Below, piece after piece: positions 11,162 through 23,765 of a DNA stretch of 64,000 bases. Below the pieces are notes generated by a model. That model was not told the origin of the DNA, did no database searches, and was given only the letters and a program-made list of their open reading frames with translations. Numbering within the stretch: position 1 is the stretch's first letter; the number at the start of each line of letters is the position of its first letter. Made by a program: the position numbers and the translations under genes. The DNA comes from Acanthacorydalis orientalis. Taxonomy: Eukaryota > Arthropoda > Insecta > Megaloptera > Corydalidae. The stretch spans positions 15,028,187 to 15,092,186 of the forward strand of contig CM068320.1 of the NCBI GenBank assembly GCA_034766995.1, read 5' to 3'.

Positions 11162-11287
11162 CTCGTGAAGATTTGATTTACAAGTTGAAAGTTCATGTTT
11201 AATCACATTTTTATTACTATGATGTTTACTTGTTATTGTTGACTTGAATTTCACAGGAACACTTTTGTAGTGATGAGGAGTATGATT
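11162..11287 (-). CDS. Dyrk2: DYRK2/3-type kinase, common second exon
   Basis: The 126-nt exon is open on the minus strand between a strong acceptor (TTCTTTACAG) and donor GAG|GTAATT. It encodes 42 residues starting NHTPHHYKSVPVKFKS and ending CKSNLHE, basic and Ser/His-rich. Both boundaries are phase 0, so it joins in frame to either candidate first exon (33814-33831 or 18583-18681) and to the exon at 4077-4248. The phase agreement of four exons is the main support; the sequence itself is not strongly conserved in the family. Confidence 0.72.
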
Positions 11288-11666
11288 CTGTAAAGAAGAA
11301 TAAAATATCATTATTAAAATTTGATTGAAGAATATTATAAACTTATATATATACAATTTTGTGTATTAACATTCATACAAAGGACTGTTCATAATCCTAA
11401 TTTAAATTTAAATAAAAGTACCATTCACTTCGAAATGAAAGATTTATGAAAGAAAATAATTCTGATTAAGACTAATTTTATCTATTTTGGTAATAAATGT
11501 ATAATGTTTGAATATATTCTGTTTCAAAATGATATTCTGTTTCAAAATAAAGTTTATTCTTCTGGTATAATATATTTTTTGACAACTAAAAATAAAACTT
11601 CTAATCCACAATTAAAGTAAGTTATTAGTAACTTACTGATTAATGTTTAAAAAAATTCACAATAAC

Positions 11667-11668
<2 letters not shown>

Positions 11669-11715
<47 letters not shown>
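11669..11715. repeat. (TA)n microsatellite
   Basis: Pure TA array. Confidence 0.95.
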
Positions 11716-11718
<3 letters not shown>

Positions 11719-12071
11719 TGTTAAATTTACACAACTGTTCTGCTTAGAAAAGATGGCAGCTCAACAAGACAGTTAAAAAACAAAAAGATATGACACAATC
11801 AACTAGAATATTTTAAAATATAGGGTGTATAACTTTTTAATATGCAACTACTATTTGATATTATTAAAATTTATCTAGAAACGTTACCGATTTATAAACC
11901 TATTATTAAAAGTATTTATAAGTATTAATATTAATCTTTAAAAAAGTATCGCTTTCTTTAATTCACATACATTACAAGGTGATTTTTTTGTATGCAACTT
12001 TCAATATTTGTATACATGTATATACCTACCAAAATTTTTCTAGTGGTCTTTTTGGATTGAATTTGCTTTTT

Positions 12072-12177
12072 TACTTTCCACCATTAGTTCAGCGCATGAA
12101 CCATTTCAAGTAGATTTTAGATAACGGCTATAACTAATTATCTAAAGTCTACCTTTATTTCACGATAGGTGGTAAAT
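12072..12177. repeat. Foldback (hairpin) repeat
   Basis: The inner inverted arms GTAGATTTTAGATAA and TTATCTAAAGTCTAC (12110-12152) surround a 13-nt loop. Outer, weaker arms contain CCACC at left and GGTGG at right in matching inverted context. It resembles a degenerate foldback MITE; no target duplication is clear. Confidence 0.45.
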
Positions 12178-12238
12178 AACGTGTCGAGTATCGTGGTTGA
12201 TACTAAATACCTACGGTGAACGATGGCAAAAATATGGT

Positions 12239-12303
12239 TTAAACATGTTACTCAATAATGTTCTACCTAGTAAAAGGTAACTTAAAAAGTAGTGATCTTA
12301 CTA
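12239..12303 (+). repeat. Dispersed intronic repeat, copy B
   Basis: Partner of 8590-8663. A shorter reverse-complement match (TTAAGTTACTTTTTACTAAG) occurs at about 15711-15735. Confidence 0.75.
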
Positions 12304-12410
12304 AAACATTGTGATTTGGAGTGCTTTCCTGCTTAAAGAATTGTATTATCAACATTTACAGCAATATAAATTGTAATGTTTCTAAAAATTTATTAGAAAT
12401 TTACATTAAA

Positions 12411-12422
12411 CTCTCTCTCTCT

Positions 12423-12478
<56 letters not shown>

Positions 12479-12490
12479 ATGTGTATGTGA
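12411..12490. repeat. Compound (CT)n(TA)n(TG)n microsatellite
   Basis: Three dinucleotide tracts joined without spacers. Confidence 0.95.
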
Positions 12491-14177
12491 AAAATATACG
12501 ATTTGATTTAATTATTCACTATGAATATACTAATTATTCATCCAAATGTCATGAATTGCTGTATTTAAAAACGAATGAGCTAAAATATCTTAAAACAATT
12601 TTAATCGCCTGATCGAGTAAATGACTCGTAAATTTTCACTATTACTTCAAAAGAAATGAGTATGAAATATTAATATTACATACTATTTTTCCATGAATTT
12701 ATTTTTGTTGTTGAAAATATTATACTTCTAGTATGGCCTATTTAATTATACATTTGACATGTTATTCTGTACATGTGAATATTAATTATTATTAAATACA
12801 ATTTATATTTAAAAATATCACAGTTTCTTAGATTTACATGACACTGTACATACCTAATCGAAAGTATAAATATTAGTTAAAATTTTAATTGGAAAAAGAT
12901 TCATATCGACAAAATAAAAGACATTTATTTAAATAAAATTTTTGACAGATGTTAAACGAATCGAATGTTTAGAGGTATGAAAGAAAGTACCATCTTAAAA
13001 GGAAATAATAGTAGTTTCATAAAAGTGAGATTATTTTTTAAGTCTATGAACGTTGAAAGACATCAATTTCAGATAATGAAAATTACTTATGAATAAAAGT
13101 AATTGAATTTTCAATAAAAAAATATAATTTATTTTTAATGAATGTATATATATATATTTAATTGTTATTTTACTGAAAATTAATAACAATCTATATTCAC
13201 TACATTTTACCGCAAAATAACGTTTAATTAATAAAGGTTTTAATGACAAAAGTATACACATTTTTTCCAATATTTCGTGCTTATTACACCATGAAAATAT
13301 TTTTTGTTTGTGTTTTATACATTTTTAACGACTATATTCAAAAACAAACATTGACGTCAATTATGTTTTCATAAATCATATTTGATTTATGAGAAAATAA
13401 TTACCTAAGTAAACGGATTTTTTTTCAGCGGTTGCTTCGTTTCGGGATAAAAATTGTGGTGATTGGCCCTTATAATATTTAAAACGGACATTTTTTGTTA
13501 CCATTTTTTTGTTTTATTAACTTATATAAATGTTATAAATAAACAAATATAATCTTATGTGAAAATCGATTATAAGGGTTAATTAAATATTTAATATTCA
13601 CGATTTGATTATAAAATTTGGATAAAAAATAAGTAAAAGGAAAAAAGTTTAACGATATTAGTAAACAATAATTATTTTGGTTGTTATATGTTTTTTATGT
13701 AAAAAAAATGTTAATGTAAAAGAATAATCAATGTTACATTTAATTATTTTTTTCTGGAAAATCTTAATAAAATTTTAATTGTACTAAAAAATAATATTAA
13801 TTAATACTCAATATGGTAAAAATACTAGAATGTTAAACTAATTCGTATTTCATGCTCCTAATTTATAAAATAATTTTTAATTCAAATTAATATATTTTTA
13901 TAAAATTTAAAACAAAAATAAAAAAAATCTCAAACATATAAAAAGCAGTAACTAAGCATAAGAAATAGTACCCTTATAAATATAGAAATATATTTTCCAA
14001 TATATTAAAAATTTTTAATTTTAAATAACTCCATCTCACTTATACAAAAAAATAGTTATATATATATATTAAATTTCTACTTTTCTTAAATTTATTCTCT
14101 GTCATATATTTATTTTTATCATATATGCTATTTTATTTACATTTTAATTAATTCATTCTCTTTTTATATATTACCAG

Positions 14178-14179
<2 letters not shown>

Positions 14180-14262
<83 letters not shown>
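14180..14262. repeat. (TA)n microsatellite
   Basis: About 83 bp, pure TA. Confidence 0.95.
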
Positions 14263-14265
<3 letters not shown>

Positions 14266-14544
14266 GTACGGTACAAGTATAGCGCGAAAAACCCCTAAAA
14301 ATCATATTAACTCGTTCACTCAACCTATATGCAAAAATTCAAAATCTTTTATTAACAAATAGATTATCTTCAATTTATTGTAAGAATCTTTTACAATAAA
14401 TTAAACCCATAAATGTACCAGCAATATGAAGATTTTATTTTTATAAATCTTGTCAAATCAGTAACACTAAAATAAACACAAGAAGATGTCATTTTGTGTT
14501 TAATAATGTAAGAAACCGTTTAATACTTAATTTTTTACACATCG

Positions 14545-14674
<130 letters not shown>

Positions 14675-15089
14675 TCGAAAAAATTTAATCAGTGTATTTT
14701 GCCTGTCCTTGCCTATAAAATATAACCAATACATGTGAATCTGTATATTTGTTTGTGAATTAATAGATTTTTTTTAATTGTGCTCTGGACATATGAATTA
14801 CATATTAATACCATTATATGCGATTTTTAAGATCCATTTCAACTACATAATTTATTCAATAATTGAATTTAAAACACAAACACGCGTGGATATAATTTAT
14901 GACATACATTCTTACATTTATAAAATGTTACATTTAAATAAACTGAAAATATACATATAAATTTTAAAAAACTACCACAAGATGTTGTTCACTGTAAACG
15001 AAAAATTAATAAAATTATAAATGTTTTTTTTTTGGTTTTTATAGTTTTTAACTAGAAGTAAGCCAGCCAACTTGACATTTAACACTGGC

Positions 15090-15091
<2 letters not shown>

Positions 15092-15134
<43 letters not shown>

Positions 15135-15158
15135 CATGTGTGTGTGTGTGTATGTATC

Positions 15159-15208
<50 letters not shown>
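15092..15208. repeat. (TA)n/(TG)n microsatellite
   Basis: TA arms around a central CATGTGTGTGTGTGTATG core. Confidence 0.95.
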
Positions 15209-15211
<3 letters not shown>

Positions 15212-15553
15212 GAAAAAGTAATTGACAATAATAATATATAATGATTACATGTGTTTCCATCATAGAATATATTTCTAGAAAGTAATTTAACTGTCACGTG
15301 TTTTCCAATTTTTCACTATACAAATATATCTTTCCTACATTTTGAAATCGAAAATAACATAATTCGTTCATAATCGTTTCAAATGAATACTTTTTGCATA
15401 ACTTTTCCTGTGTAAAAAACAAGGGCAATTTATTATTAACAATAGTAAATACATTTATGATGAAAACTGTAATGCAGTAAATTTTATGATTCGATTACCT
15501 TGTCTGTCTATTTAGTAACCACAGACACAAAAATGAAAAGTACTGATTAAATC

Positions 15554-15616
<63 letters not shown>
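15554..15616. repeat. (TA)n microsatellite
   Basis: TA with one TACA interruption. Confidence 0.95.
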
Positions 15617-15617
<1 letters not shown>

Positions 15618-15876
15618 ACATGAAAAATGTTAAAAAATGCTAGAATTTTAAGTAGATTTTTAAAATATGTGTCAATGGTAATGTATGTTTTTAACTCAAT
15701 ATTTTACACATTAAGTTACTTTTTACTAAGTGAAAGGTACCGAAGAATGATTTGACTGACTGTCTAATATTTAATATACATTTAACTACCAGCTAATATA
15801 TCAACATTTTTACAGTGTTAAATAGATGTAAATTAATATGTCACAAACAGAATCACTCAGATACAGATACATACAA

Positions 15877-15879
<3 letters not shown>

Positions 15880-15938
<59 letters not shown>
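15880..15938. repeat. (TA)n microsatellite
   Basis: Pure TA. Confidence 0.95.
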
Positions 15939-16165
15939 CACCAATAGCAACATATTTACCTGATGAGCGATTAAAGGTCTGTATTTTTTTACCTTATACT
16001 ATATAATTATTTTTTAATCTAACTGAATTAATTGTTATGTTTTTATTTCAGTTCTCAATTACTTAATCTTACATTTTTATGTTTTTTACTTTCAATAGAT
16101 ATTTAGATCCATCAATTTTATTATTGCATGAATTAGATAAATATTTGGGGTATAAGGTCCCGTCG

Positions 16166-16201
16166 AGCTAAGTTATTAGCTAAGTTATTAGCTAAGTTAT
16201 T
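16166..16201. repeat. Three tandem copies of AGCTAAGTTATT
   Basis: A 12-bp unit repeated three times, essentially exact, in the middle of the intron. Confidence 0.85.
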
Positions 16202-17222
16202 ATTATACAAAAAGATTGTTCCAATCATATGAAAACATTTTAATAATATTGAACTAAAAATCGTCAGTAAGTACACTCATTGTAGATTTGAAAGCAAAAT
16301 TGTATATATTAAACAAATAATTAATAATAATAACTAATTTAACATTCAATTCTTTTCCTTAAACATAGAGACATTTGTAAAAAACAAAGAAATATAACTT
16401 TATTTGCATTGAAAAGTGACTTATTAGTAAAAAGTTAATTAAATCATGTTTTTCCAACTATTAATGAAGCATAAAGTTTTAATTATTATTTCTCTATTTT
16501 TATATTTTACATACTTTACAGATATTTCTCAATTTTATTATAAAAAATCATGAAATTATATTAACTATAATATAACCGTTTCTATTACGACACCAAAATG
16601 CAAAAGTTTCATTAGAGTGCGTGAAAAGAAAAAAAGATAAGTTGATTAAATATATTACTTCCCTCAAACAGAACAGAGATTCGATTAAATGATAGAAGAA
16701 TTGTATCTAAATGAACTTTTCATTATGTCTTTACTTTTTCAATTTACATTATTGAATAACGAGTTCTTTTTAAATTTATTTTCTTTGACCGAGAAAAAAG
16801 TGCGTCATTTATATGAGACTATCATAAATTTAATTTCAACTGGTATATTCTTTTTATATTTCTCGAAAGATTTGTGAAAGTCTTTAGATGAGAAAAATCA
16901 AAAGTATCTTAAAGTAATCGAATTGAGTTTCACTAACTCTTTTTCATTACATTTCAATGGTTTTGAAAAATATTTGTACAATTTACAAATTTTATGTATT
17001 CATAAAATTATTGACACTGACATATACATAATAATAATAATAAGAATAATATATATATATATATATATATACAATTTTAACATTTTCGTAATTTCTGAAA
17101 TAAAAACATTTTTTAGAAATTGATTAACTGATGTATAATTTTTTTATCCCTTTAAATATGATTCATCGCATTTGATTCGTTTGAAATTTCACACCGTCTT
17201 TATTTTTATTACATTTGAATTT

Positions 17223-17224
<2 letters not shown>

Positions 17225-17260
<36 letters not shown>
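17225..17260. repeat. (TA)n microsatellite
   Basis: Short TA array; another of 24 bp at 17049-17072. Confidence 0.9.
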
Positions 17261-17977
17261 GGGTTTTCACGATTTCAAATGAATTTTTTATACATAAAAT
17301 TTTTAATCAAATTAAATAGTTTAATTTTCAAGTACTTCTTTTCAATGAATATGACATGAATGATAAAGCTCTTAAATTGTTGTGCTAATAAAATACTTTT
17401 TCATTTAAGAACTTCATCTCAGTGTATCACACACAGCAAATTATAATATTTTTAAATACTACTGAAATTCATTTTATTACAATAATATATTATACCGTTT
17501 TTATAGACATATCTTTATAAGGCCATATCTTACAATTTAAATTCTTATATTTTTGTGACTTTCTTTTATAATCTTAATAGAAAATTTAAAATAAAATTTT
17601 TGAAGCCGATGAATCACAACCGTTTCAGTTCAAAACTTTCATAAAATTTTGTCAATTACATGAGAATACTGACGTTTTTCAATAAACACATTGTAAAACA
17701 ACAAATATTTAATAAAATGTACATAAATAAGTTTAAGCAGACAAGTAATCCAATTAAAAGAAAAAGATAGACAATATTATTTTTAAAAAATTATCTCATT
17801 TTTCAAAGTTAAATACTGTTGCATATTTTCTTTTTTAAAAAAATTCAAGTACTTTTTCAGTGTCATTTTTAAATACATATTTTAATTATCTTAGATTAAG
17901 AATGTATTTTAATATCTGTTAATATTTTATTTTTTTTCATATATTCCAATGATTTTTTTACTAATACACACATACAA

Positions 17978-18125
<148 letters not shown>

Positions 18126-18239
18126 AATTGTTTGTTATTATATTTTCTAATATAATTTTTTATAAAGATATAGTTATTTTTTTCTAAAATGGATAAGAAA
18201 TTAAAATTGTTTATTTATATGGAAAATTCGTAAGAGAGC

Positions 18240-18314
18240 ATGTTCACAAACGCCCACACAAACATACATCTATACAAATTTACACACACATACACACACA
18301 TTTATATACATATA

Positions 18315-18359
<45 letters not shown>

Positions 18360-18421
18360 ATACACACACACATATATATATATATATATACACACACACA
18401 CGTATATATATATATATATAA
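18240..18421. repeat. (CA)n/(TA)n compound microsatellite
   Basis: CA-rich imperfect repeat passing into TA blocks split by two ACACACACAC cores; ends 162 bp from the DYRK first exon at 18583. Confidence 0.95.
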
Positions 18422-18582
18422 GGTTTCTTGTTATTCTGCCGATAATTTATATCAAATGTAAAAATGATTTACAGAGTAATCTCATCTTATGCGTACGTCT
18501 CCATGTCTGGAATCTGTTAACATCATACAGCCGTGAAATGAGGACACCAATTAAGGGTTAAAAAGTGTAAACTGAGTATTAC

Positions 18583-18681
18583 CGTGTCAATGGTCGGTTG
18601 TTCCCAAACCATTTTGCTACGATTATCGTCGCGTTCACGACGCCTCGGATAAGTGTGATATACAGACATAAAATGCAACAT
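18583..18681 (-). CDS. Dyrk2: DYRK2/3-type kinase, alternative first coding exon (promoter 2)
   Basis: On the minus strand a frame opens right after a TGA with ATG at 18681, and runs 33 codons to the donor ACG|GTAATA, phase 0. It reads MLHF then MSVYHTYPRRRERDDNRSK then MVWEQPTIDT. Three in-frame ATGs are possible: 18681, 18669 and 18612. The last has the best context (GCAAAATGG). The phase matches the exon at 11162-11287. The exon sits at the edge of a CpG-rich island unlike all surrounding DNA, which supports a promoter-proximal exon. It could instead be a first exon of an unrelated gene, but no other minus-strand exon with a phase-0 acceptor is seen nearby. Confidence 0.55.
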
Positions 18682-19070
18682 TCAACATGTGTTTCGCACA
18701 CGCACTGCACCGACTATTTCCTCCCACTGTGAGTCGTCGAACTGGATGCATTGTAAATGAAACGCACCATCGCATCGTCGGTGAACCGCGGCATGACTGA
18801 ACACGCAATTCCGTGCACGCACAACACAACTTCAGACGAATGCTACACCACTTCACGTTTTGGTAACTTTAAACCAAACAATTTGAATGTTTTCGTTGTC
18901 GTCGTTACATGATGCAAGCAAGCATGTCACCGTTTCGTAGGGTGGGCGGTACGGACGACGTCACAGGCGAGCACCACCTACGATCAATACGTGCAACGCG
19001 CAGGGCGCAGCTGATTTTTTTTCCGAAGTCGGTCGGTCGGTAAGACACTTACGTCACGAAATTCAGATGC
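18682..19070 (-). promoter_or_regulatory. Dyrk2: CpG-rich promoter island (DYRK promoter 2)
   Basis: A sharp island of CpG-containing, GC-richer sequence in an otherwise AT-rich intron, directly upstream of the 18583-18681 exon on the minus strand. It contains CRE-like sites GACGTCAC (about 18957-18964) and TTACGTCA (19049-19056), and a TCAGT initiator on the minus strand at about 18796-18800. Most of it may be 5' UTR. On the plus strand a GTAAGA donor-like site after GTCGGTCG (about 19040) leaves open a divergent transcript. Confidence 0.5.
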
Positions 19071-19781
19071 AAACGGGTCAATCGTTATCGAAGTTGTTGA
19101 AGTTGATGCGATTATATAACATTCATATTGTCAGGACAATTTGCTAACAATAACCAGCATACAACGTATATGTATAAAATGCCACTCCGAAAAAATACCG
19201 AAAATTCAAACATGGGTGCTTGAACATTTTCGCACGTTGTACAATTGCTACGTTAACACGTGCAGTGAGTTGCACGATTAGCAGAAAATTTATACTCTCG
19301 TTTCGAGGCATGCATATAAATAGCCCGAAATAGTTCAACAACTTATTTATATTTACATACTCGTGTTAATACAAACAGATGTACATTCATACATATATAT
19401 CCGCATTTGTACTATATTGTAAAATATTATTATATTTCATTTGTAAATACTGAATAAGTTGCTTACTCTTTCAAAAGTTAAACATATATTTACATTTAGA
19501 AAAAGTAGATTTTTGAAATAGGTTTCTTATGAAACAGAAACGTTTAAACATATAAATAAATATTAAACGTGCACGTATCTACAGACACAGATATTGGTCC
19601 AGCATTGAATTGGATATCCATAAATTACTCACATTAGATCGGATAAGAAACTAAATTAGTGGTTTAGAGGTCGATCCCGGTCGTCCTTTAACATGGTCGT
19701 TATCAAGTATAAATAACAGAGGTACATAGTAGTGTAACTTTAAAATTACGACCCGAATCTAATAATGGATTTACGGCTGTG

Positions 19782-19790
19782 TACACACAT

Positions 19791-19852
<62 letters not shown>

Positions 19853-19859
19853 TATACAG

Positions 19860-19912
<53 letters not shown>

Positions 19913-19942
19913 TATATATATATATTTATATATATATATATT
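19782..19942. repeat. (CA)n(TA)n microsatellite
   Basis: CA tract then TA with regular TATTTATA interruptions near the right end. Confidence 0.95.
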
Positions 19943-20682
19943 ACTGTAATTGCACGATATATATTTTAAGCATATACATAAATTATTTAATCTAGCTTCA
20001 GAGTTAATTATTACTCTATTTCACCAGAAATATTTCATTAGTAAAATGTAGCTTTAGCTTAACTAGACTATTAATTGAATTTATTTACACTTCTTACAAT
20101 AACTTCGTACATTTTCCATGAATTTTCTGATAATATTATCGTCCTTTTCCTCGTATCTACTTATGTCTTTTTAATACTTTTTATTCTTCTCAACTGCCGG
20201 TCGATAATTAATAGTGTTCATCTGTTATTTTCTATTTTAAGATATGTCCTGGATATTTCCAAGTCACTCTCATTGCCGCTACATATATATATATTATTTT
20301 TTCTTATCAATCATAACAGATACATTTTAATGCTTCTCTGCATTGTCTGAAGTTATTAAATGATTTGATACTCGAGAATTATGTTTCATTTGAGTACATA
20401 AGGACAAGTAAAACGAATTAAATACATATATTCATATATTTTTTTTAAAAATAAAGTAGAATATTCGATTTAATTATACAAATGTATCATTCAATAACTC
20501 AATCGTATTTTTATACTCCTAGTAATTTTATCAATGAAACATACTTCTTATCATATCATCAACATCTACTACATCGCAGCTAATAATTTGGCCCAAATAA
20601 CATACTTCCTAATTTCTTCAATTAATGTGTTCTTTTATTTCAATTTTTTTCAATAATAACCTATTTTTAGCATCTTTTATAA

Positions 20683-20689
<7 letters not shown>

Positions 20690-20737
<48 letters not shown>
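20690..20737. repeat. (TA)n microsatellite
   Basis: Pure TA. Confidence 0.95.
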
Positions 20738-20739
<2 letters not shown>

Positions 20740-21272
20740 AATACAGGTGAATAGATATGAATATTTTTGATTTAATTAATTATATCCATAAATTAAAAAT
20801 AATAAATGAACTTTTAAATTATCTTTTAAATTTTCAGTAAATTTATAACTGATCGTATTTGAAAAAATACCACTATCAAAAAGAGTGGTTTATGGATTTT
20901 TAAATAAAATATTAATAATAGTACAGTTTTTTCATTTTTCCTTTTTTCTCAGTTATAATTACTCTGTGATCAGTTACATGTACAAAAACTATTTTTTTTT
21001 ACTAGCTGAGACATATAAGGAATAATACTTCCTAATTAAGTAACAAATCACAAGAGTCACTTATAAAACCTACACTGTAGATAATTGTAAATTAACGTAG
21101 ATTAAATTCCATAAACTGTATATGTATATATATATATATATATTTGTGAATAAAAACATAATAATTTAGCTATTTAATTAAGTCTCAAAATTAACGAAAA
21201 GTTACATATTAATTACTTGTATACAGTGTAAATTCTTTTAACATATATATTCTAAGTATAACTTACATAAAC

Positions 21273-21328
21273 ATATATATATAGAGAGAGAGAGAGAGAG
21301 GGAGAGAGAGACAGATAGAAGATAGATG
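21273..21328. repeat. Compound (TA)n(GA)n microsatellite
   Basis: Short TA then GAGAGA with GGGA and a GATAGA tail. Confidence 0.9.
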
Positions 21329-21608
21329 ATTTTAAAGAACTGTTACTTTTTATAAATATCTAGAAAAATGTAAATAGTTAGCGTTCTATAGGTCTTTATT
21401 AGTGTATGAACTATGCGTTTGAAATTTCAATTAGTTTTGGAAACACAGATACATTTATAATAATTTGTTTTATAATTATTGTTACCATTTTAAAATATAC
21501 AATACCTCTGGCAAAAAACAATCGATATATTATTAGTAGGTTTTTTTATCCAAAAAATCTTAAACTTGTTTGTACAAATCTTTTTATTATTTATATTTCT
21601 CCTACATG

Positions 21609-21609
<1 letters not shown>

Positions 21610-21674
<65 letters not shown>

Positions 21675-21675
21675 T
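21610..21675. repeat. (TA)n microsatellite
   Basis: TA with one TGTA break. Confidence 0.95.
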
Positions 21676-22150
21676 CCAATGTTTGATATAACTCATTTCT
21701 GAATTCAATGCACATTCGCATATGCATGTTCAACACACATGTGTTTAAGATAAATATTTTATTTCGGAAAAATTGAGGCAATAACAATAAAACCATTATT
21801 AAAAAAAAATAGTTACTCTTGCATTTTGTAAATATTTAACATTGAACTGTAATGAATTACAAATTGTTTCACAATAACAAAAATATTTACAATCAAACGA
21901 TAAACAAACCAATTCACTAAAAATGCATTATCTACAACACGGATAAATTGAGATGTAGTATCTAAAATAAAAAATAATAATAATTATTGTTTGATATATT
22001 GATTATCTTCAATGATGAGAATTGAACTCAAAATTTAATAACATTCAATTTAAATATAAATGTTTAAGTATATTTTTTTATATTAAATATTATATGAATT
22101 AGTTATGTATATATATAATCGTTATACTGATAACAATAGATATCATGTTG

Positions 22151-22209
<59 letters not shown>
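22151..22209. repeat. (TA)n microsatellite
   Basis: TA with one TGTGTA break. Confidence 0.95.
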
Positions 22210-22214
<5 letters not shown>

Positions 22215-23049
22215 GCATTTAATCTAAATTAATTATAAGCTGATAATAATTGACTGAAAATAACAGTTATTTAAATCAATTCTGATTCGTACGTGTAATT
22301 TAATAAATGATTATGAGAATTTACAGTAATATATGAATTAATAAATAACTGTTGGTTTTAATAAAATAAAATCCAGTGATAAACGGAAATAAGCTCATGT
22401 GCGTCATTGAACTGTGCATTTTTAAACTACAACGAGGTAATGTGGTTAAAATGTGGTAATTTACAGTTGAGTGGTTAGTACTCACTGGTTTTTTTCTCTT
22501 CTATATGTACAAGCGGTTATCTATTTTTGTTCATTCTTTTTTTTATTTTTATGTACTTTTTCAACATCCTCGTCTAGCGAAACGATTAGGTTTACTGTAT
22601 AATATTTATGATAATGATTTTAAAACATAAAGAATTAATTTAAAATCATTATCATTGCTGCTTTATATGTACGCTTATTCTTAAAGTAAATATACAATGA
22701 TTATGTTCTTTATATAAATGCATCACAAATTAACACGTAATTATTGTTGTTTAAAGTATTTATTAAAGGTTTTGTTATTATAAACGAATTTTGGAAATTG
22801 AGTAATGGCCTCAAAATAAAATTAGAATTTTAGGTTACTCATTATAGTTAACTACATTATACTACATACACTACATTATAGTTAATGACTGTTAAAATGA
22901 TAATTAAATAATAAGTAAGAAAGTATATAAAATAATTTTACAATTTTTTTTATACTGTTTTTGTATATATCTCACAAAAAAGTATTTGTATATATCTCAT
23001 GTTCCGTAATATTACAACTTTATATAAATTATACATATATTTCTATTTG

Positions 23050-23053
<4 letters not shown>

Positions 23054-23114
<61 letters not shown>

Positions 23115-23144
23115 GTATATATGTATATATATATATATATATTC
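23054..23144. repeat. (TA)n microsatellite
   Basis: TA with TGTA breaks at right. Confidence 0.95.
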
Positions 23145-23286
23145 ATAATATTGTCGTGGAATAAAATATAATTAATAATAAATGTTTTCATATAAAATTA
23201 TTCCATTAAACTAGTAATTTCAATTCACATTTGTTTTATTAAAAAAATATTTACCTTTCAATTTTATACAACATAGACTAAGAATA

Positions 23287-23287
<1 letters not shown>

Positions 23288-23338
<51 letters not shown>

Positions 23339-23366
23339 ATATGTATGTACATATATATATATATAT

Positions 23367-23418
<52 letters not shown>
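23288..23418. repeat. Compound (CT)n(TA)n microsatellite
   Basis: CT tract, TA, TATG repeats, TA, TACACA, TA. Confidence 0.95.
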
Positions 23419-23419
<1 letters not shown>

Positions 23420-23721
23420 GGTGCATGTGGAAGTGTGCGTGTTATCTGTGTTTAAATTAATATTCATTAGGAACCACTGCTAAGTGATGATGTGTAATTA
23501 TGGTGCTGAATAAAATGAAATATAATTACATTACATTTTCTGTCTAAACCAAAGAATAAGTACATGATGGATTTTTAATGAAAATGATATGTTAAATGTT
23601 TTGCATAATTGTTTTGAGTCGTCGGGTTTCACTTACTAGCTGTTATACATAATTTTTTTTGGTAAAAAATATTCGATTAACTGAATCGTTAACATCTGTA
23701 TACGTACAATTATTTTCTGGT

Positions 23722-23723
<2 letters not shown>

Positions 23724-23762
<39 letters not shown>

Positions 23763-23765
23763 CAC
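23724..23765. repeat. (TA)n microsatellite
   Basis: TA passing into ACATACACA. Confidence 0.9.

Noticed and set aside
18635..18856. 73-codon Cys-rich minus-strand ORF in the CpG island
   Set aside because: It runs in another frame through the proposed 5' UTR and first exon, lacks a splice partner and shows no family; length is expected in a GC-richer island.
19640..19700. GGTCGATCCCGG, resembling a tRNA B-box
   Set aside because: No cloverleaf, anticodon arm or A-box at the right spacing; at most a decayed tRNA-derived SINE.
20075..20350. 91-codon hydrophobic plus-strand ORF
   Set aside because: Leu/Ile/Phe-rich because of AT content; no start context, promoter or family. A LINE remnant was considered but no RT or endonuclease motif was found.
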